Assembly: GCA_039714535.1 (NCBI GenBank)
Contig: JBDLJC010000012.1
Span: 1 to 64,000 of the forward strand
Length of the DNA stretch: 64,000 nucleotides
Direction of reading: 5' to 3'
Source: JAGXFP01 sp039714535
GTDB lineage: Bacteria; Desulfobacterota; Desulfobulbia; Desulfobulbales; JAGXFP01
The translations under genes and the position numbers were made by a program. Below are positions 34,858 to 44,243 of this stretch, piece by piece; position 1 is the first letter of the stretch, and each line of letters starts with the position of its first letter. A model generated the notes under the pieces. It did not search any database. It was given only the letters and a program-made list of their open reading frames with translations, and had not been told where the DNA came from.

Positions 34858-35515
34858 TGGTCTTGCCCGGACGGATGGTGATGGTGATCTCTCTAGCGTC
34901 TGCGCAGCCTTTCAGTGAGGTGGTCATCCCCTGGACAGCTTTACCGATAAAAGATTCCACAAAGGAGTTCAAGGGAATGGGCTTGCCGTCCACCAGCAGG
35001 GTGGCCGCGGCTGCAGCGGTCCTGGTGATGAAATTCTCGATTAGAAACTCAGCTATTCCGGCCACATCGGTCAGGTTTAGGCAGGGCAGGTCTGTCTCTG
35101 GAGTGGTGTCGCTGATCATGGCGACCCAGGTTTCGTCGCGGTTTGGCAGCGGCTCTTGGTGGGCGCCGCTGCGGAACAGCTCTATCTTGGGCAGGGCGGT
35201 TGATTTATAGCCTTCGGCGATCACCAGATCAACATCGTAGTAATAGCGGTCAAGCAATTCCTCAATCGCGTGATCATGGTCGACATCGCGGATTATGCCG
35301 AGGCCGGTTGGTGACGAGAGGGCCACGGTCCTGGCCCCCGCCTGTTTATGTCGCCAGGTGTCCTTGCCCTTTCTGTCCATTTCAAACTGGTGGACATGGT
35401 GTTTGACCGTGCCGATTCGGTATCCCCGGCGGTTCAGTTCGGGGATCAATTTTTCGAGCAGGGTTGTTTTGCCGCTGTCGGGCTTACCGACCAGGGCTAT
35501 TATTTGCGGAGGCAT
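34844..35515 (-). CDS. mobB: Molybdopterin-guanine dinucleotide biosynthesis adaptor MobB, extended
   Basis: The 223-residue protein has the P-loop VGKPDSGKTTLLE (residues 9-21) and KHHVHQFEMDRKGKDTWRH typical of MobB. Residues 165-215 form an extra C-terminal part (VDGKPIPLNSFVE, MTTSLKGC) seen in deltaproteobacterial MobB proteins and absent from E. coli MobB. MobB binds GTP and helps deliver it to MobA. It is first in the mobB-mobA-moeA set. The extension's function is unknown. Confidence 0.88.
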   Translation of the reverse strand: MPPQIIALVGKPDSGKTTLLEKLIPELNRRGYRIGTVKHHVHQFEMDRKGKDTWRHKQAGARTVALSSPTGLGIIRDVDHDHAIEELLDRYYYDVDLVIAEGYKSTALPKIELFRSGAHQEPLPNRDETWVAMISDTTPETDLPCLNLTDVAGIAEFLIENFITRTAAAAATLLVDGKPIPLNSFVESFIGKAVQGMTTSLKGCADAREITITIRPGKTNVNR

Positions 35516-35582
35516 GTTTTTAGTTTGCTTATCAATGAGTTTGTTTGATAGGATTAGGTGGGTTGCTGGCCCGTCTTGTTGA

Positions 35583-35924
35583 TCAGCCCGGCGGCCAGTT
35601 CATGGCCCGGCCTCCCAGGACATGGAGATGGATGTGAAAAACGGTCTGGCCGGCCACGGCGCCATTATTCATGACCAGGCGAAAGTCGCTGCCGATCCCA
35701 TTTTCACGGGCCAGGTCACCGCTTTTCTTGATGAGCTTGCCGATCAGTTCGATGTCCTCTGAGCCCATGTCGCCCGGGCCTTTAATGTGCTTTTTGGGGA
35801 TCACCAGGAAATGGGTGGGGGCCTGCGGGTGCATGTCGATAAAGGCCAACATCTCTTCGTCTTCATAGAGCTTGTTGGCCGGGATTTCTCCCGAGACTAT
35901 TTTGCAGAAAATGCAATCATCCAT
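35583..35924 (-). CDS. hinT: HIT family protein (HinT-like)
   Basis: The 113-residue protein reads CIFCKIVSGEIPANKLYEDE at the N terminus and ends with the HIT signature FHIHLHVLGGR (HxHxHxx), containing the catalytic His triad. HinT-type enzymes hydrolyse adenosine phosphoramidates and aminoacyl-adenylates. A conserved GxxxGQTVFH segment precedes the triad. It is likely cytoplasmic and constitutive; a GGAG site precedes ATG 35924. It lies downstream of the divergent T2SS start region. Confidence 0.93.
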   Translation of the reverse strand: MDDCIFCKIVSGEIPANKLYEDEEMLAFIDMHPQAPTHFLVIPKKHIKGPGDMGSEDIELIGKLIKKSGDLARENGIGSDFRLVMNNGAVAGQTVFHIHLHVLGGRAMNWPPG

Positions 35925-36170
35925 GCCGTCTCCTTTGTATGCTGTTTGTGAAAGAATTATTGAAAATATCTACCGGAGCCAATTGGGGATGTCAAACTTA
36001 AATGATATTATTTGCGAGAGCGTTTTGTTTTATATAATATTTCACAAGACAAATATCTCGCCTTAAACTTGAGATCTTAGTATAATTTTGCTGTTAAATT
36101 GAGTGGTTAAATGTCTGTGGTGAAATTTTCCAGAGATTGAGAGTCTCCGGGTTTTTTTTGAGGGATATTG

Positions 36171-37853
36171 ATGAACGGATTGGTGTTTTCGGGAGAGCGA
36201 CGGCGGATCGGGGAGATACTCGTCGCTGCCGGTAAGGTTGAGCCCATGCAGTTGGAGCGGGCACTCTCACATCAGGACACTGTTTCAACCAGGGTTGGTG
36301 AGATTCTGGTCACCTTGGGTTATGTCAGCGAGGATGATGTTGTCGGAGCCCTGGCCGAACAGTTTGCAATAAAACTTTATGTCCCTACGGCTGAAGAGGA
36401 GTTTGTTGTTCCTGAAATTTCCGAGTTTTTTCATCGAGGGCATCCGGTTGCGCTGGTTCGGTGTGGTGGAGAAACAGATGTCTTGTTAATCAGCGATCCG
36501 ACTGACGGTGATCTTTTCGCGGCCATGGATGTCCTGACGCCGGAAGAGCGTGAGGTGCGGCTGATCTCGGAGACAGCACTGAAAAAAATCATGGCCGATG
36601 AGTACGGGTTGACCGCCCACGACGCTGAAAGCGGTGATTTGCTGGTTGACGAGTCCGATGTGGACCGGCTCAAGGACATGGCTTCGGAAGCTCCGGTTAT
36701 AAAATATGTTAACAGTATGATCGATTTGGCGGTTGATCGACGGGCCAGTGATATCCATATTGAACCCCAGGAAGAAGGTCTGCTGGTCCGTTTTCGGGTG
36801 GACGGTATTCTGCAGGATTTCGAGAGTCCGCCCCATAACCTGCAGGCGGCGATAATCTCCAGGATCAAACTGATGGCCGCGCTCGATATTGCCGAGCGGC
36901 GGTTACCCCAGGACGGCAAGATTGGCATGCGGATTTCCGGTAAGGAAATTGACCTGCGGGTGTCGACTTTGCCCACCGTTTATGGGGAAGGTATCGTTAT
37001 CCGTATCCTCGAGAAGGCTTCGGTTATCCTTGATCTGGACCATCTGGGTATGCGGCCTGAAATGGAGGATGTCTTCCGCGAGACCCTGAAGGTGCAGGAC
37101 GGCATTATTCTGGTTACCGGGCCAACTGGTAGCGGCAAGACCACCACCCTTTATTGTGCCTTGAATCAGATAAGTAATGTGACCAATAAGGTGATAACCA
37201 TCGAGGATCCGGTTGAGTACCAATTGCCGGGTATCAATCAGATCCAGGTGCGGCCGGAGATCGATCTGACCTTTGCCAAGGGGTTGCGCTCTATTGTGCG
37301 CCAGGACCCTGATGTCATTATGATCGGGGAGATTCGTGATCTGGAAACAGCCGAGATCGCGGTCCAGTCATCTCTGACCGGTCATCTGGTTTTTAGTACG
37401 CTGCATACCAATGATGCGTTGTCGGCGGTGACGCGGATGGTGGATCTGGGCATTGAACGGTTCTTGCTGGTTTCTTCGCTCCGGGCAGTTCTTGGCCAGA
37501 GGCTGGTTCGCAAAATCTGTCCGGTTTGTAAAGAAAATAAGGGATTGGCCTCGGAAATTCTTGGTGAAATGCCAGAGGGTGGGGATTTTCATCTGTATGA
37601 AGGGCGAGGGTGCAGTCATTGCGGCAACAGTGGCTATTCGGGCCGGGTCGGGTTGTATGAGTTGCTGGTGGTTAACGAGGCTCTGTCCCGGGCGATATCC
37701 ACCATGGGCGTTTCCAGGAGGGGTGGTGATTTGGTTGACCTTAAACGTATAGCCCGGGAAAACGGCTTCATAACTATGTTCGAGGATGGCCTGGTTAAGG
37801 CCCGGGCGGGGATAACTTCACTGGCTGAAGTGCTCCGGGTGGCGGGCAGGTGA
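36171..37853 (+). CDS. gspE: Type II secretion ATPase GspE
   Basis: ATG 36171 is preferred, six bases after GAGGGAT (560 residues). The N-terminal N1E domain (RRRIGEILVAAGKVEPMQL) is followed by a second N2E-type part, then the AAA-like ATPase with Walker A GPTGSGKTTT (near residue 317), an Asp-box VITIEDPVEYQLP, the His-box and Walker B DPDVIMIGEIRD. A tetracysteine zinc site is formed by CPVC (450-453) and CSHC (481-484). GspE powers pseudopilus assembly at the inner membrane. It heads the operon gspE-F-H-J-I-K-L-M-C-D. Confidence 0.95.
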   Translation: MNGLVFSGERRRIGEILVAAGKVEPMQLERALSHQDTVSTRVGEILVTLGYVSEDDVVGALAEQFAIKLYVPTAEEEFVVPEISEFFHRGHPVALVRCGGETDVLLISDPTDGDLFAAMDVLTPEEREVRLISETALKKIMADEYGLTAHDAESGDLLVDESDVDRLKDMASEAPVIKYVNSMIDLAVDRRASDIHIEPQEEGLLVRFRVDGILQDFESPPHNLQAAIISRIKLMAALDIAERRLPQDGKIGMRISGKEIDLRVSTLPTVYGEGIVIRILEKASVILDLDHLGMRPEMEDVFRETLKVQDGIILVTGPTGSGKTTTLYCALNQISNVTNKVITIEDPVEYQLPGINQIQVRPEIDLTFAKGLRSIVRQDPDVIMIGEIRDLETAEIAVQSSLTGHLVFSTLHTNDALSAVTRMVDLGIERFLLVSSLRAVLGQRLVRKICPVCKENKGLASEILGEMPEGGDFHLYEGRGCSHCGNSGYSGRVGLYELLVVNEALSRAISTMGVSRRGGDLVDLKRIARENGFITMFEDGLVKARAGITSLAEVLRVAGR

Positions 37854-37858
37854 TTTGA

Positions 37859-39070
37859 ATGACGGTATTTAGCTATATAGCCCAGGATTCCGCTAACAAT
37901 ATCAAGCGGGGGACTCTTGATGATGCCAGCCGTGAGGCGGTTGCCGCCCGGCTCTTGAAGTCGGGTTTGCGGCCCATGGAAATACGTCGGGCCTTTGAGA
38001 GTAAAAGCCGTTTTACCTTGAAGAGTTTTCGGCCTAACCGGGTTAGTTTGGCGGATATCGATTTTTTCACCAAACAGGTTTCGTTGTTGCTGGGGGCGGG
38101 CTTGTCGCTGGACAAGGCCTTGCGAACCATCAAACAGCACAGTCATAATGAAGCGTTCAGTGAGTTTGTCGGTGATGTCGAGCGGAAGCTCAAAGAGGGC
38201 AAGTCATTTTCCGAGGCCCTGGCCGCTTACCCGAAATATTTCTCGCCGATGTATGTAAACATAGTCAGGGCCGGTGAAGAAGGCGGGATCTTGGCGGCGA
38301 TGCTGACCAGGATCGCTGAATACCAGGCAACCTCCCAGGAGCTCAAGAAATTTATTGTCTCCGCCTCTATTTACCCGGCATTTCTGTTGCTGGTCGGACT
38401 GGGGGCGATCATAATTCTGGTTACCGCAATTCTGCCGCGCTTTGAGTTGTTGTTTGAAGGAATGGGGCAGGACCTGCCCTTTAACGTCAGGGTTATGATT
38501 GATTCGGCCCGGGTGATCAGCGATCATCTCGTGATTTTTACTATGCTCCTGACCGGGGCGCCTCTGGTGCTGGTGCAATATTTTCGCAGCGAGCAGGGAC
38601 AGGAGGCCCTTGACCGGCTGTCGCTCCGCTTGCCTATGATATCTTCTTTTGTCAGGGATCTTGAGACCACCAGGATTTTCAGGACCCTTGAGGTCCTGGT
38701 TAACAACGGCGTCCATCTGGCCACAGCTCTGAAAATCAGTAGCGGGGTGGCCGGTAATCGTGAGTTCCAGCGGTTGCTTAATCGGGCTACCACGGCTCTG
38801 AAGGAAGGCCAGCGGGTCGGGCTTAAACTTAAAGGGGCCGGCTTGTTGCCCGATCTGGCCGGTGATCTTCTGGCAATTGGCGAGGAGTCAGGCCGGGTCG
38901 GTCTTGTCTGTAATCAGATCGCCGATCATTATGAAGAAAGTTTACGGATGAAGACCAAGCGGATAATTGCGCTGATCGAACCGATTTTTATCCTGCTTAT
39001 CGCCCTGGTTGCCGGCTATGTCGTGATCTCGATGCTTTCTGTTATTCTCAGCATTAATGATATTGCCTGA
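37859..39070 (+). CDS. gspF: Type II secretion inner-membrane platform protein GspF
   Basis: The 403-residue protein has two tandem T2SSF cytoplasmic domains (starting near residues 68 and 270) and three membrane segments, including the C-terminal IALIEPIFILLIALVAGYVV. Characteristic motifs DIDFFTKQVSLLLGAG and the AGEEGG of the family are present. GspF forms the platform between GspE and the pseudopilus. It begins 6 nt after gspE and overlaps the next gene's start by one base. Confidence 0.95.
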   Translation: MTVFSYIAQDSANNIKRGTLDDASREAVAARLLKSGLRPMEIRRAFESKSRFTLKSFRPNRVSLADIDFFTKQVSLLLGAGLSLDKALRTIKQHSHNEAFSEFVGDVERKLKEGKSFSEALAAYPKYFSPMYVNIVRAGEEGGILAAMLTRIAEYQATSQELKKFIVSASIYPAFLLLVGLGAIIILVTAILPRFELLFEGMGQDLPFNVRVMIDSARVISDHLVIFTMLLTGAPLVLVQYFRSEQGQEALDRLSLRLPMISSFVRDLETTRIFRTLEVLVNNGVHLATALKISSGVAGNREFQRLLNRATTALKEGQRVGLKLKGAGLLPDLAGDLLAIGEESGRVGLVCNQIADHYEESLRMKTKRIIALIEPIFILLIALVAGYVVISMLSVILSINDIA

Positions 39071-39525
39071 TGAGTGTGGGCGGCTGCTATCGAAAGAGGT
39101 TGGCGTTCAATGATAGCAGGGGGTTCTCTCTTTTTGAAATTCTGGCGGTGCTGGTTATTTTGGGCCTCATGGCCGGCACGGCAATCCCGACCGTGGGCCG
39201 TATTTACGACAGCCTTAAATTCCGGCAACAGATCAGGAAATTTAGCTCCATCTTGCGTTATGCCAAGTTGGTGGCGGTTACCCGGGGGGAGACGGTAAAC
39301 CTCAAACTTGCCGAAGATGAGGAGTGTGTCTTTCAGCTGACCGGACCTGTTGAAGAGAGTAGAGATTGCAGTCTCGGGGAAGAGGAGGACCTGACGATGG
39401 AACCGGAGGAGATCTCTTTTTATCCAGAGGGCATTGCGACTCCGGCCTTGTTGACTTTTGCCAGAGGGGAGCGGGCGAAGCGAATCCGGCTGGACCTGCT
39501 CACTGGTCGACCGTTTGTTGAGTAG
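39070..39525 (+). CDS. gspH: Minor pseudopilin GspH
   Basis: The 151-residue protein has a type IV prepilin leader cut site RG-FSLFEILAVLVILGL, with Glu at position 5 of the mature protein, processed by a prepilin peptidase. The C-terminal domain is small and beta-rich, as in GspH/FimT. The start ATG overlaps the TGA of gspF. It takes the position of gspG in the canonical cluster, but it is too short and lacks the Ca-binding loop of GspG, which lies at 54611. Confidence 0.8.
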   Translation: MSVGGCYRKRLAFNDSRGFSLFEILAVLVILGLMAGTAIPTVGRIYDSLKFRQQIRKFSSILRYAKLVAVTRGETVNLKLAEDEECVFQLTGPVEESRDCSLGEEEDLTMEPEEISFYPEGIATPALLTFARGERAKRIRLDLLTGRPFVE

Positions 39526-39622
39526 GTTGCCGGCTGGACTTTAGTCTCTTCTTTGCATTTGGCTGAATAGTTAAAATAGATTGTGCCGGGGCCTAGAGTC
39601 AGGTAGAGGCGGCTTTTTTGAT

Positions 39623-40189
39623 ATGTTGACGGATTTTTATGGCATAAGAGTGGCGGGATCGCAAAAGGGGGTAACCCTTATTGAGTTGATGGTAGCTATG
39701 CTACTGCTGGTCATGGTTACGGCGATGCTTTATTCGGTGCTCAACGTTGGGATTAGATTCTCCCAGAAAGGCGAGGAGCGGCTTGCTGTTATTGGGCTTG
39801 AGCGTTCCTTTCTGGACTTGCTGCATCGGCAGGTCCATGGCGTGTGGTATGACCAGAGCCAGAAAAAATTGCTGATTGATGTCGAGAGAAACCTGTTGAA
39901 GATGGTTACCACTTCTCCAATGGTGGAGCGGGATGGTGGGCTGGTTCTGGCCGTGTATCTGTATGATCCCGGTGACGGGGTCCTTTATTATACCGAGAAG
40001 CTGGATTTTTATAATGTTGATTATGATGAGAGTTATGCGCCTGCGCCCGATGAAATGATTGTTCTGCTGCGCGATATAAATGAAATTGACTGGCAGTATG
40101 ATGAGGCAGAGGGGCTGCTGGAACTGTCCTATCTGGGCCAAGACTATGAGCTATTGCCCAGAGCATGGCAGTCTGAGGATGAACTGTGA
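39623..40189 (+). CDS. gspJ: Minor pseudopilin GspJ
   Basis: From ATG 39623 the product has 188 residues with a leader ending KG-VTLIELMVAMLLLVMV (Glu5 present). The mature part has LDFYNVDYDE and LSYLGQDYELLPR, a beta-sheet domain of GspJ size. The in-frame TTG at 39581 would give a longer leader. GspJ, I and K form the pseudopilus tip. Separated by 97 nt from gspH, unlike the tight spacing elsewhere, and overlapping gspI. Confidence 0.85.
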   Translation: MLTDFYGIRVAGSQKGVTLIELMVAMLLLVMVTAMLYSVLNVGIRFSQKGEERLAVIGLERSFLDLLHRQVHGVWYDQSQKKLLIDVERNLLKMVTTSPMVERDGGLVLAVYLYDPGDGVLYYTEKLDFYNVDYDESYAPAPDEMIVLLRDINEIDWQYDEAEGLLELSYLGQDYELLPRAWQSEDEL

Positions 40190-40500
40190 GTTGTCGAGAG
40201 GGAGTTGGGCAAAGCGCTGGCTTTACTCTTCTGGAGGTCTTGCTGGCAGTCACCATTCTGGGAATAGCTTATCTGGCCATTATGCAGAATTTTTCCATGT
40301 CTCTCCAAAATATTGAGCGTCTTGACCGGAATGGCGGCCAGTTGTTCATGGCGCAACTGGAGCTGGAAAAACATTTTCTGGGCCACAATCTTGGCGAGGA
40401 AGTCGCCGGCGAGGTTTTTGTCGAGGGCGGCAAGTATATGATTGTGCTAGCCGAGGATGAATCCGGTAAGCTGACAACCTTGAGCCTTAAAGAGTTATGA
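40186..40500 (+). CDS. gspI: Minor pseudopilin GspI
   Basis: This 104-residue protein starts with GTG 40186 overlapping the gspJ stop (GTGA). The leader is SCREGVGQSAG, with mature FTLLEVLLAVTILGIAYLA (Glu5). The rest is a short beta-rich domain, typical of GspI (about 120 residues). It should pair with GspJ and GspK in the tip complex. Overlap with gspK by four bases (ATGA) indicates translational coupling. Confidence 0.85.
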   Translation: MSCREGVGQSAGFTLLEVLLAVTILGIAYLAIMQNFSMSLQNIERLDRNGGQLFMAQLELEKHFLGHNLGEEVAGEVFVEGGKYMIVLAEDESGKLTTLSLKEL

Positions 40501-41531
40501 TGGGTTCCGCCAACGAGCAACAGAAAAGTGGGGGCTTTGCCCTGCTGGTGGTGATTCTTATTATGTTGATTACCAGCTTTCTGGCCTCACAGCTTATTAT
40601 GCAGGTCCGCACCGATCTGCAGATCTCCGCCAATATTAAACAGCGGGTTGTTGGCCGGATGCTGGCTGAAGGTGGGGTGAATCTGGCCCTGTTCAGATTG
40701 ATTGATCAACCTGGGATCGATTTCGAGGAAAAAATTGGCGGAGCCAAGTTTTTGCGGGGCCTGATCTATGAAACTCTTTTATCGACCGGAAAAATGGAGT
40801 ATTATGCCGTCAGTGAGTCAGGCAAGATAGATCTCAATTATTCTGCAACAACCAGAAGCAGTAATCGTATTCTCCTGGAAAAATTCCTGGCATATCACGG
40901 CCTGGCAGAAGAGGAGGTGGCTGTTGTCGGTGATTCACTTGTTGATTGGCGCGATCCCGGTGATGAGTACAGTCTTAATGGCGCGGAGAAAGATTATTAC
41001 GAGGAGTTGGAGAAATCGTATATCCCCCGCAACGACAAGCTCGAAGATCCCGCCGAGTTTTTCCTGATTCGCGGGACGGAATCACTAAGGGGAAAGTTTG
41101 ATCCCTATGCTGTTTTCACTGTCCATAACCCCAGCGGCAAGATAAATATCAATCATCTTTCCCCGGAGATGTTGGCGTTTCTGGTCGGTGACGATGAGGG
41201 GTTGATCGAGAGATATCGGGAAGAACAGGAACTGGCCAGCCCCGGGAAGGTTACTATGGCGACGTTTAAGGAGATTATCGGTGGCGGGGTAGACACCTCG
41301 TTGGTCAGTCATATGATTGATGACAGTCCGCGAAACAAGATTTACTCGATAGTTGCCCGTGGTTCCGGCGGTGATTTTTCTATAGAAGCACCTGAGAGCG
41401 CAGAGGTTGAAGGCGAAGAGGCAGATAATCTGCCCGGGAAACGACCTGCGACCAAAATTAGAGTTCTGGTCTCGGTTGATAAGAACAAGAAGGAATTCAA
41501 ATATCTGTCCTGGAGGGAGCAGTACCGATGA
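40497..41531 (+). CDS. gspK: Minor pseudopilin GspK
   Basis: The 344-residue protein has a prepilin leader ending SGG and the hydrophobic FALLVVILIMLITSFLA with no Glu at position 5, which is diagnostic of GspK. The large globular part carries YYAVSESGKIDLNYS and LVDWRDPGDEYSLNGAE, the latter the Asp-rich GspK signature that can bind Ca, then an SAM-like/HhH segment VHNPSGKININHL. GspK caps the pseudopilus tip. Start ATG overlaps the preceding stop. Confidence 0.92.
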   Translation: MMGSANEQQKSGGFALLVVILIMLITSFLASQLIMQVRTDLQISANIKQRVVGRMLAEGGVNLALFRLIDQPGIDFEEKIGGAKFLRGLIYETLLSTGKMEYYAVSESGKIDLNYSATTRSSNRILLEKFLAYHGLAEEEVAVVGDSLVDWRDPGDEYSLNGAEKDYYEELEKSYIPRNDKLEDPAEFFLIRGTESLRGKFDPYAVFTVHNPSGKININHLSPEMLAFLVGDDEGLIERYREEQELASPGKVTMATFKEIIGGGVDTSLVSHMIDDSPRNKIYSIVARGSGGDFSIEAPESAEVEGEEADNLPGKRPATKIRVLVSVDKNKKEFKYLSWREQYR

Positions 41532-42679
41532 AAGGCGGTCTTGAAATCATAATCAGGTCTGACTGTTTTGTTTTGACCTGTGACCGTGGCAACATCGTTG
41601 AAGAAGAGTTGCGGCAGGACGAGGTTGATGTTGCCGCGGCGCTGACTTCGTGTTGTGAGAAACATGGTCTCAGGGCCAGAACGGTGAACCTGTTTCTGGC
41701 CGAAGAGCTGATCTATATGACCGCGATTGATCTGCCGACGAATACCCCTAAGATCGGGGAGGCGGTCAGTTTTCAGCTGGGCGCCTTGGCGCCTTTTCCC
41801 GAAGACGATGTTCTTTATAGCTATTCCACTGTTCGTGATGGCGATAATTTCCGGGTGACGATTGCAGCTGCCCGATCAGCCCGGGTTGTTGCTGTGGTGG
41901 AGGAGTTACTCAAGGCCGGATTTGTGGTTAAGGGTCTTTATCCGGAGAGTCAGCGCTATGTCACGGCTAAGTGGCGTAAGCTGAGGTGGGCCTTGGTCGT
42001 CCCAGGCGGACGGACTAAAATTTTTGTTTTTGACGGCGGCCAATATGCGGATCGTTTTCTGGGCAGTGGCGCCGACTTGGATTATGACGAACTGGCGGCG
42101 GTTTGCGATACTGAAAACATTTTTCATTTAAGTCCGCCAGTCGGTAGTAATTTTAAATCTGTGCAGCTGTTAATGGCGGCGCCACCACTGCTTAAAGAGC
42201 ATAATATGTTGCCGGCCTCTTATCGGCGGCTGGATTACCTGAAAATAGCAATTATTACCTTAGTGGTTTTAAATCTGGTTGGTCTGGCGGCATTAGGTAG
42301 TTTTAAATTTTTGGACCAGACCAAGCAAATTAATAGAGCCGATCAAGAGATTGCCCGCTTACAACCGTTGGTTCGTAAGGCCAAGAAGGCCAAAAAACAG
42401 ATCAGGCAAACGGAGGCTTTTCTTGATCTGGTTAGTAAGATGAAGGGTAATCCTGATCTTTTTATTTTTCTGGAAAAGCTTACCCTGGCGCTGCCGGAGG
42501 GATCATATCTTAATCAATTACGTTTGACTGCCGCCGAAGGGTTGGTGGTTATTAATGGGTTTACCGATAATGTCGGTGATTTGACTGAAAAATTACAGAC
42601 TGTTGGCGAGGCTCGCTTACAGTCGACCAGCCGCCGCAAAAATATGACATACTTTCAGGTGGAGATCAGTCTGCGATGA
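41528..42679 (+). CDS. gspL: Type II secretion protein GspL-like
   Basis: The 383-residue product combines a cytoplasmic actin-like/PilM-type part (to about residue 215) with one membrane helix near residues 237-262 and a PilN-like periplasmic part (DQEIARLQPLVRKAKKAKKQI, ALPEGSYLNQLRLT). GspL links GspE to the inner-membrane platform. The start overlaps gspK by 4 nt. Family resemblance is weaker than for other gsp genes, but position and topology fit. Confidence 0.8.
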   Translation: MKGGLEIIIRSDCFVLTCDRGNIVEEELRQDEVDVAAALTSCCEKHGLRARTVNLFLAEELIYMTAIDLPTNTPKIGEAVSFQLGALAPFPEDDVLYSYSTVRDGDNFRVTIAAARSARVVAVVEELLKAGFVVKGLYPESQRYVTAKWRKLRWALVVPGGRTKIFVFDGGQYADRFLGSGADLDYDELAAVCDTENIFHLSPPVGSNFKSVQLLMAAPPLLKEHNMLPASYRRLDYLKIAIITLVVLNLVGLAALGSFKFLDQTKQINRADQEIARLQPLVRKAKKAKKQIRQTEAFLDLVSKMKGNPDLFIFLEKLTLALPEGSYLNQLRLTAAEGLVVINGFTDNVGDLTEKLQTVGEARLQSTSRRKNMTYFQVEISLR

Positions 42680-43287
42680 AGGCCATAACCCACTTTCTTG
42701 CCCGATTTCAGCGCCGGACCCTGCTAATGGCGGTCGCTGTTTTACTGATAATTGTTAATCTTGGGGTTTGGGTCAATGATGCCTATGACACCCGGCAGGA
42801 GGAAGTCGAAAGCAAGACAGCCCAGCTTGCTCAATATCAGCTCGTTAGCGGCAAGGGCGAAGTTTTCGCCGAACGACTGGATCATTTGCTTGCTTTGAAG
42901 GAGAAGGTTGGCCAATATTTCTTTACCGGGGAAGATGACAATAAACTTTCTTCGGCGATGCAGCTTCGGGTTCAGGCGTTAGTCGCTAAAGCAGGCTTGC
43001 AGGCTGAATCAATTCGGCCCACGATGCACAAAGCCGACTCTAAGCAAGACAAGGATGGCGCTGGTGGGGCCGTTTTGGGAGAAGTCCTGATCAAGGTGAG
43101 ATTAGCCGGAACCATTCATGAGTTTATGGATTTTCTGGCGGAATTATACAGGGGTAAGGAGTTTTTTGAGATTGAGAGTATTTCACTCAAGCCATATAGA
43201 AAAACAGGTCTGAAGATATTTATTGAGCTGAAAGGCTATTATATTATATCTGGGCAGAGTGGTAATTCCGGGGAAACTGAAATTTGA
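42676..43287 (+). CDS. gspM: Type II secretion protein GspM-like
   Basis: This 203-residue protein has one N-terminal membrane helix (about residues 16-33), a coiled-coil (RQEEVESKTAQLAQYQLV) and a ferredoxin-like periplasmic domain ending ELKGYYIIS. That is the PilO/GspM topology; GspM pairs with GspL. It overlaps the gspL stop by 4 nt. Assignment rests on topology and context; sequence identity to GspM is not obvious by eye. Confidence 0.75.
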   Translation: MKAITHFLARFQRRTLLMAVAVLLIIVNLGVWVNDAYDTRQEEVESKTAQLAQYQLVSGKGEVFAERLDHLLALKEKVGQYFFTGEDDNKLSSAMQLRVQALVAKAGLQAESIRPTMHKADSKQDKDGAGGAVLGEVLIKVRLAGTIHEFMDFLAELYRGKEFFEIESISLKPYRKTGLKIFIELKGYYIISGQSGNSGETEI

Positions 43288-44222
43288 AGGATCTACCAAT
43301 TTCATCGAGAGTTGCGATTTTAGTCGCCTTGGTGCTCACCTTGGCGGGTATTTTGCGGCAGTTTACGGCGGGGCCGGCAGTGGGACTTCGCCCGGGGGTG
43401 GTCGTCAGTAGTGAGGGGGATAGTGGGGAAAAGCCGGTTTTCCCTAAGGCGGTGCTTTATCCGCCGGTTCCGGCTGTTTTGCCGGAACTGTATGAAGGTT
43501 ACCTGTTTAATAGTGAACGTATCTTTGAAGAAGTTGCCACAGGGACCACCCGTGGGGGTAACGGTGCGGTTGATCTGGCCGAGGTGATTTATGCCGGTTC
43601 TTTGATTGCCGGTGAAATTTACAAAGGGCTGATTACCTATCAGGAAAAGGGCCCGGTTGCCAGAAGAGCTGCCAAGCCCGCGCGACGGGGGGCACGGACG
43701 CGAAAAACCGCCGCCAAGACGGTTGCCAAGCATAAGCAGCTTGAGCGTGGCGAGAAGTTTAGCGGTTATCTGGTCGAAAAGATAGAAAAAGACCGGATTG
43801 TCTTTAGAAAAGGCGATGAGGTGGTTGAAAAATTCCTGTACGACCCTAATAAAGATCGAGCAGCGTTCAGTTCCGCAGCAAAGTCGAAGGGGGCAAAGTC
43901 TGCCGACGCCGCGCAACGAACTCCGGTGCAGCGAACAGTGAGCCGTCCGGAACGGCATGTTACCAGGAAAACAGCTGATGCTACCAGAAGGGTGATGCCG
44001 TCGTCAGGTCGTCGTAGCAGCAACCAGGCGGCAGGTCGTAGCACCCAGGCGGCAGGTCGTAGCACCCAGGCGGCAGGTCGTAGCACCCAGGCGGCAAGCC
44101 GTGACACTCAGCCGGGAGCAGCCGAGTTAATCAAGAGGAGATCCGAGCGCTTATTGGGACTTGATCCGTCCCTGGGTCTGCCGCGATCTCCTGGTATTCC
44201 AGGGGATCCTTTGCGAAGATAA
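43284..44222 (+). CDS. GspC-like inner-membrane component with basic, repeat-containing C terminus
   Basis: A TTG start overlaps the gspM stop (TTGA). The 312-residue product has an N-terminal membrane helix (residues 9-29) and a homology-region-like stretch around 95-115 (LAEVIYAGSLIAGEIYKGL), the place where GspC has its HR domain. No PDZ domain is evident; instead residues 120-310 are rich in Arg, Lys, Ala, Ser and Thr, with a 7-residue repeat (QAAGRST). Position between gspM and gspD supports a GspC-like linker to the secretin. It might instead be a species-specific adaptor. Confidence 0.55.
   Translation: MKDLPISSRVAILVALVLTLAGILRQFTAGPAVGLRPGVVVSSEGDSGEKPVFPKAVLYPPVPAVLPELYEGYLFNSERIFEEVATGTTRGGNGAVDLAEVIYAGSLIAGEIYKGLITYQEKGPVARRAAKPARRGARTRKTAAKTVAKHKQLERGEKFSGYLVEKIEKDRIVFRKGDEVVEKFLYDPNKDRAAFSSAAKSKGAKSADAAQRTPVQRTVSRPERHVTRKTADATRRVMPSSGRRSSNQAAGRSTQAAGRSTQAAGRSTQAASRDTQPGAAELIKRRSERLLGLDPSLGLPRSPGIPGDPLRR
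44024..44098 (+). repeat. 21-bp tandem repeat in the GspC-like gene
   Basis: Three perfect 21-nt units (44024-44044, 44045-44065, 44066-44086) and a partial fourth encode QAAGRST in frame. Perfect copies suggest copy-number variation that leaves the frame intact. Confidence 0.9.
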
Positions 44223-44243
44223 TTGGAATTTATAAGGTGATTC

